From: Reticulomyxa filosa
Taxonomy: Eukaryota > Foraminifera > Reticulomyxidae
Assembly (NCBI GenBank): GCA_000512085.1
Contig: ASPP01010330.1
Span: 1 to 22,740 of the forward strand
Direction: 5' to 3'
Length of the DNA stretch: 22,740 nucleotides
Made by a program: the position numbers and the translations under genes. The notes beneath the pieces were generated by a model. The model had not been told where the DNA came from. It was given only the letters and a program-made list of their open reading frames with translations, and ran no database searches. Within the stretch, counting starts at the first letter, position 1. Every line of letters begins with the position of its first letter. Below are positions 20,326 through 22,740 of the stretch, one piece after another.

Positions 20326-20531
20326 TGAGTGTGAATGAAGAACCCACTAGGATAAGCGACAGGAATAACCAAATCTACGTGATGATAATGCTGTTGAGGT
20401 TGACAGCTGATAAAACCAATGCAAAAGTCAAGCCCATTGCTGAAACACTTCGGCATATTAATATGATAATCTTTCGTCTCTGGCGCACATTGTCCATTTT
20501 GAAGCAAGGCTGTTGCATGACTGCTATTCAT
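20326..20531 (-). CDS. Possible first exon of the zinc-finger gene (Gln/His-rich)
   Basis: An ATG at 20531, with a stop in frame just upstream, opens 68 codons containing CQPQQHYHHVDL and several Cys and His residues, ending at a possible donor (GTAGTG at 20325). An intron to the acceptor before 20227 would be 98 nt, like its neighbours. However, the phases do not match (2 against 1), so either one base is wrong, the donor differs, or the frame is chance. Composition resembles a low-complexity activation region, but this is a guess. Confidence 0.3.
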
Positions 20532-21014
20532 ACCGTTTTAATGAATAATTTGTCTATACTAAAGCAACAGGAGCAATGTCCTTTTCACTCTGAACTTGAG
20601 CAAGGCTCGCATGCTTTGGGATCGTCCCAAGTGTAACGTACCACAAAACATAACCAAGCATCGTCGTACTTTGCTCGAGTAAGTTGCTTTGATTAAACAT
20701 TGATTTACATTGTAGAAATAGACTAACATCAAGTAAAATATAAATAATTGTGTATAAATTATCAAAAATATCGTGAAGTGAAAAGTAAATTTAAACAAAA
20801 TCAAATGTTGAGAGTAGCTGGACCAGTGCTGTTTTTATCATTTTCTTAAGAGAGTGTTTTCTTTCATTGAAAAAGAAAAAACGCCTTTTTCAAAGATGTG
20901 AAACCAGTAAAATGTTAAAAAATACAAGAGAATGAATTGTTGGGATTACATGCAAAGAAATTAGGAGGGATAAGAGAGAAATTAAGTTTACAAAAAAAAC
21001 TAAGTACAGCGTTT
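20532..21014. other. Spacer, no gene recognised
   Basis: The region is AT-rich, between the 5' side of the zinc-finger gene and the 3' end of the next minus-strand gene. A plus-strand frame at 20256-20636 reaches into it but shows no domain or splice logic. Nothing else seen. Confidence 0.45.
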
Positions 21015-21639
21015 TCATCTACGACACGGAATAGCATACACATAACAAGATGAAGATGATGTTTCTGAAAGATTGTCTTGCTCAATTTCGCTACAATGAT
21101 TTTTGCCCAAGTGTTTAAGTTGTTGATCTTCCAATTTTTCGATTTGTTTGTGGAGGTCGCTCAAAACTTCTTGAAACCCTGTAGCAATGCATGCACACAT
21201 GCACGGTTATATAAGATAATCTATGTAATTCATGTAAAAAATCAAAAAAAAAGAAGAGAATACTAAATCGCAAAGCAAAAATACTACCCAGATACCTGAT
21301 TGTATTGAAAAGAGCATTGTCTGAGCACTAAGTTTTGCTAACTTTGTTGTAGTTTCTTGTTTCTCATTAAATTTAGTATTTGCTACAAATCCATTGTCGG
21401 TTTGAGTAGATTTGTCATTTCTATTTTTTTAAACTGCTCTTGAAGGAACTTGTTTGAGAGATCTCTTTTGGAGTATCTAAATGGTGTTCACTTGTAATTT
21501 CAACCATTAAACAAGAATTATTTTTGTTGTGATGGAGCATTTGTGTTTGTGGATCGATTTTGTTTGGTAAATCAGTTTTACTTAGTGAATTGTCCATCCA
21601 TGACTGCCCTAAGGCGGTATTTTCGCCATATATCATCAT
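21015..21639 (-). CDS. Hypothetical polar protein with short coiled coil, about three exons
   Basis: Not recognised as a family. An ATG at 21639 (two ATGs in a row) opens a Ser/Thr/Asn/Gln-rich frame (QSWMDNSLSKTD, TSEHHLDTPK) to about 21435. A second segment, 21296 to about 21420, carries NDKSTQTDNGF and LAKLSAQTMLF and joins the last segment, 21015-21178, across a clean intron (GTATCT...CTACAG, 117 nt, phase 1). The last segment starts GFQEVLSDLHKQIEKLEDQQ, a convincing amphipathic coiled coil, and ends in a Ser-rich tail and TGA. Segments one and two abut in different frames at a run of seven A. One base fewer would fuse them; a tiny intron is less likely. Composition suggests a regulatory or nuclear protein, without proof. 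Confidence 0.55.
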
Positions 21640-21856
21640 ATTTTATTTTTGTTTTAGTAATTATATTGCTTTTGTGGAAGTTACCTTCAACTGCTCGCAT
21701 TAAAAAGTGAGTACAATAAACTCAAAAATAGTCTCAATATTTCAAATGAAAATGTTTGATCAAAGCAAAAAAATATATCGTTGCAGCTATTTAATAAAGA
21801 AAAAAGCGATAAATTAATACACTTAAAATATGTATCATCTAACAGTTACATACGAG
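21640..21856. other. Spacer or intron, no coding signal
   Basis: AT-rich. On the minus strand it has a good donor at its right end (GTATGTAA at 21856) and a TACTAAAAC branch-site-like motif just before the ATG at 21639. It may therefore be an intron or 5' untranslated region of the coiled-coil gene. Confidence 0.3.
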
Positions 21857-22000
21857 GATTGACCAACTCATATTTTCTTTTGTCTACTAATGTTTTTGAT
21901 CGATCTTTTTGCATTAACGTGCACAAGTAAGTTTTTAAAAAATTAGTTGCAGACTTTAAAACAAAAAAACCAAAGACAGTACTTAAGCATTTTATATTCT
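21857..22000 (-). CDS. Weak candidate exon upstream of the coiled-coil gene
   Basis: An open minus-strand stretch contains SATNFLKTYLCTLMQ and then KTLVDKRKYELVNP, ending at a strong donor (GTATGTAACTG). The pattern of an amphipathic helix, a basic turn and a short helix recalls the end of a histone-fold domain of the NF-YC/Dpb3 type, but the similarity is faint. There is no ATG at its start, so an earlier exon would be needed. It could be the 5' part of the gene at 21015-21639 or a chance frame. Confidence 0.25.
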
Positions 22001-22070
22001 TGAAGCAATTCAATTTAAAATCGAAAAGCTTGTAACTTTTTTGAGAATAATGATAAGAGTTTGGAGACAC

Positions 22071-22148
22071 TCTTTAATTATTTTTTTCCCTCATTTTAAT
22101 TTCTATACATCATAAGAAATAATGGCTATCTGAAGCAAGTGAAAACTA
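22071..22148. promoter_or_regulatory. Short region upstream of the basic protein gene
   Basis: A T-rich element at 22080-22087 and an AT-rich leader precede the start. If the weak minus-strand exon at 21857-22000 is real, this would be part of a divergent promoter. No defined motif seen. Confidence 0.25.
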
Positions 22149-22740
22149 ATGGAGTTTGTGGGAGAACACAAAAGAGCTGACGTTTTAGAAGAAAACGTTG
22201 ACAATGAGGAAGAAAACGATGACGAACTCCCTCGAGGCAAGCCAATGCGCGGATACTTTGGAAACGAGCAACCGCGAGAAAAAGAGGTGAAGACAAGAGC
22301 AAGTGTGCTTTCGCCAAAGGGAAAGACGTCAAAAAAAATGATGAGTAGTGGGCGTGTAAGTAAAAGTAGGGAGTCACAAATGCAGAAGCGAGACGTGCCT
22401 GAAATGAAGCAAAGCCAGACACTGGCATCACCTCCAATAACACCACGCAAGCGTGAGGAATCGAAAGCGAAGATATTTGATAGCGATAGTTTATCATTGT
22501 CATTGTTAGACCACGAGACAACGATTTCACCAAAGGCAAAAGCGCAAGCAAAAGCAAAAGCAAAGGCAAAGAAGAAGTTAAAATTGAAGCAAAGCCCGAA
22601 ATCGCGATCCGGATTGGTTTCGAAAGCAAAGGACACGGAGCAGCCAATTGCAAGAGCAATGGGTTCGATGGCAAAGTTAATTAAGCAAGCGACAATGACA
22701 TCAATATCAGCAACAGCAGTCGCACTGGAGACAGCGACAG
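22149..22740 (+). CDS. Basic, Ser-Pro-Lys-rich low-complexity protein, 5' part
   Basis: The first ATG is at 22149, with an in-frame TGA nine bases upstream. The frame is open for 197 codons to the right edge. The start is acidic (ENVDNEEENDDELPRG), then strongly basic and disordered, with three S-P-K motifs (LSPKGK, ISPKAK, QSPKSR), PPITPRKREE, and a Lys-Ala repeat at about residues 137-149 followed by KKKLKLK. Such SPK and KA repeats resemble histone-H1-like tails and nuclear localisation signals, which suggests a nuclear, DNA- or RNA-associated protein with CDK-type phosphorylation sites. No folded domain is visible yet, and the function is unknown. The coding strand is purine-rich. The antisense frames at 22103-22674 are shadows of it. 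Confidence 0.7.
   Translation, partial: MEFVGEHKRADVLEENVDNEEENDDELPRGKPMRGYFGNEQPREKEVKTRASVLSPKGKTSKKMMSSGRVSKSRESQMQKRDVPEMKQSQTLASPPITPRKREESKAKIFDSDSLSLSLLDHETTISPKAKAQAKAKAKAKKKLKLKQSPKSRSGLVSKAKDTEQPIARAMGSMAKLIKQATMTSISATAVALETAT

Noticed and set aside
20256-20636. Plus-strand frame of 126 aa
   Set aside because: No domain, and it overlaps the intron and possible first exon of the zinc-finger gene.
22103-22674. Long minus-strand frames (about 180 aa) with hydrophobic runs at the right end
   Set aside because: They are the complement of the purine-rich basic protein gene; Leu/Ser/Ala-rich translation is what a Lys/Ser-rich coding strand gives in reverse.

Overview
This is eukaryotic nuclear DNA. 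It is AT-rich and full of A/T homopolymers. The genes have short GT-AG introns (about 72-150 nt) and use the standard code: TAG, TAA and TGA each end a gene here. The style (a multi-exon RNF213-type giant ATPase, poly-A/poly-T tracts in nearly every intron) is what I would expect of a foraminiferan/rhizarian protist such as Reticulomyxa filosa. That species call is an inference from gene style, not a match I could compute.

Layout. (1) 1-14287, minus strand: most of one giant gene of the RNF213 (mysterin) family, about 29 exons and 11.3 kb of exon sequence, running off the left edge before the C-terminal E3 ligase part. In protein order it encodes two tandem beta-grasp/PB1-like repeats, about three fibronectin-III-like domains, a Cys-rich patch, a long helical stalk, a first AAA unit with a degenerate P-loop, and then two AAA units with good Walker motifs. 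Almost all splice junctions close in phase by hand. Six places do not, and each could be explained by a one-base length change in an A or G run. (2) 14288-14616: short divergent intergenic region. (3) 14617-15876, plus: intronless TRM6/TRMT6, the non-catalytic subunit of the tRNA m1A58 methyltransferase. (4) 16203-18564, plus: four-exon aminopeptidase P (XPNPEP1 type), 680 aa, with all metal ligands and a presequence-like N-terminus. (5) 18565-19490: nothing recognised. (6) 19491-about 20231, minus: a four-finger C2H2 zinc-finger gene whose introns sit at the same point of successive finger linkers. (7) 21015-21639, minus: a small polar, coiled-coil hypothetical gene, with a weak further exon candidate at 21857-22000. 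(8) 22149-22740, plus: the start of a basic, Ser-Pro-Lys-rich, probably nuclear protein, open at the right edge.

The genes are not an operon-like set. TRM6 acts in tRNA modification and XPNPEP in peptide trimming. The RNF213-type protein is, by family knowledge, a dynein-like AAA+ ubiquitin ligase. The most unusual item is the N-terminal architecture of the RNF213-like protein.
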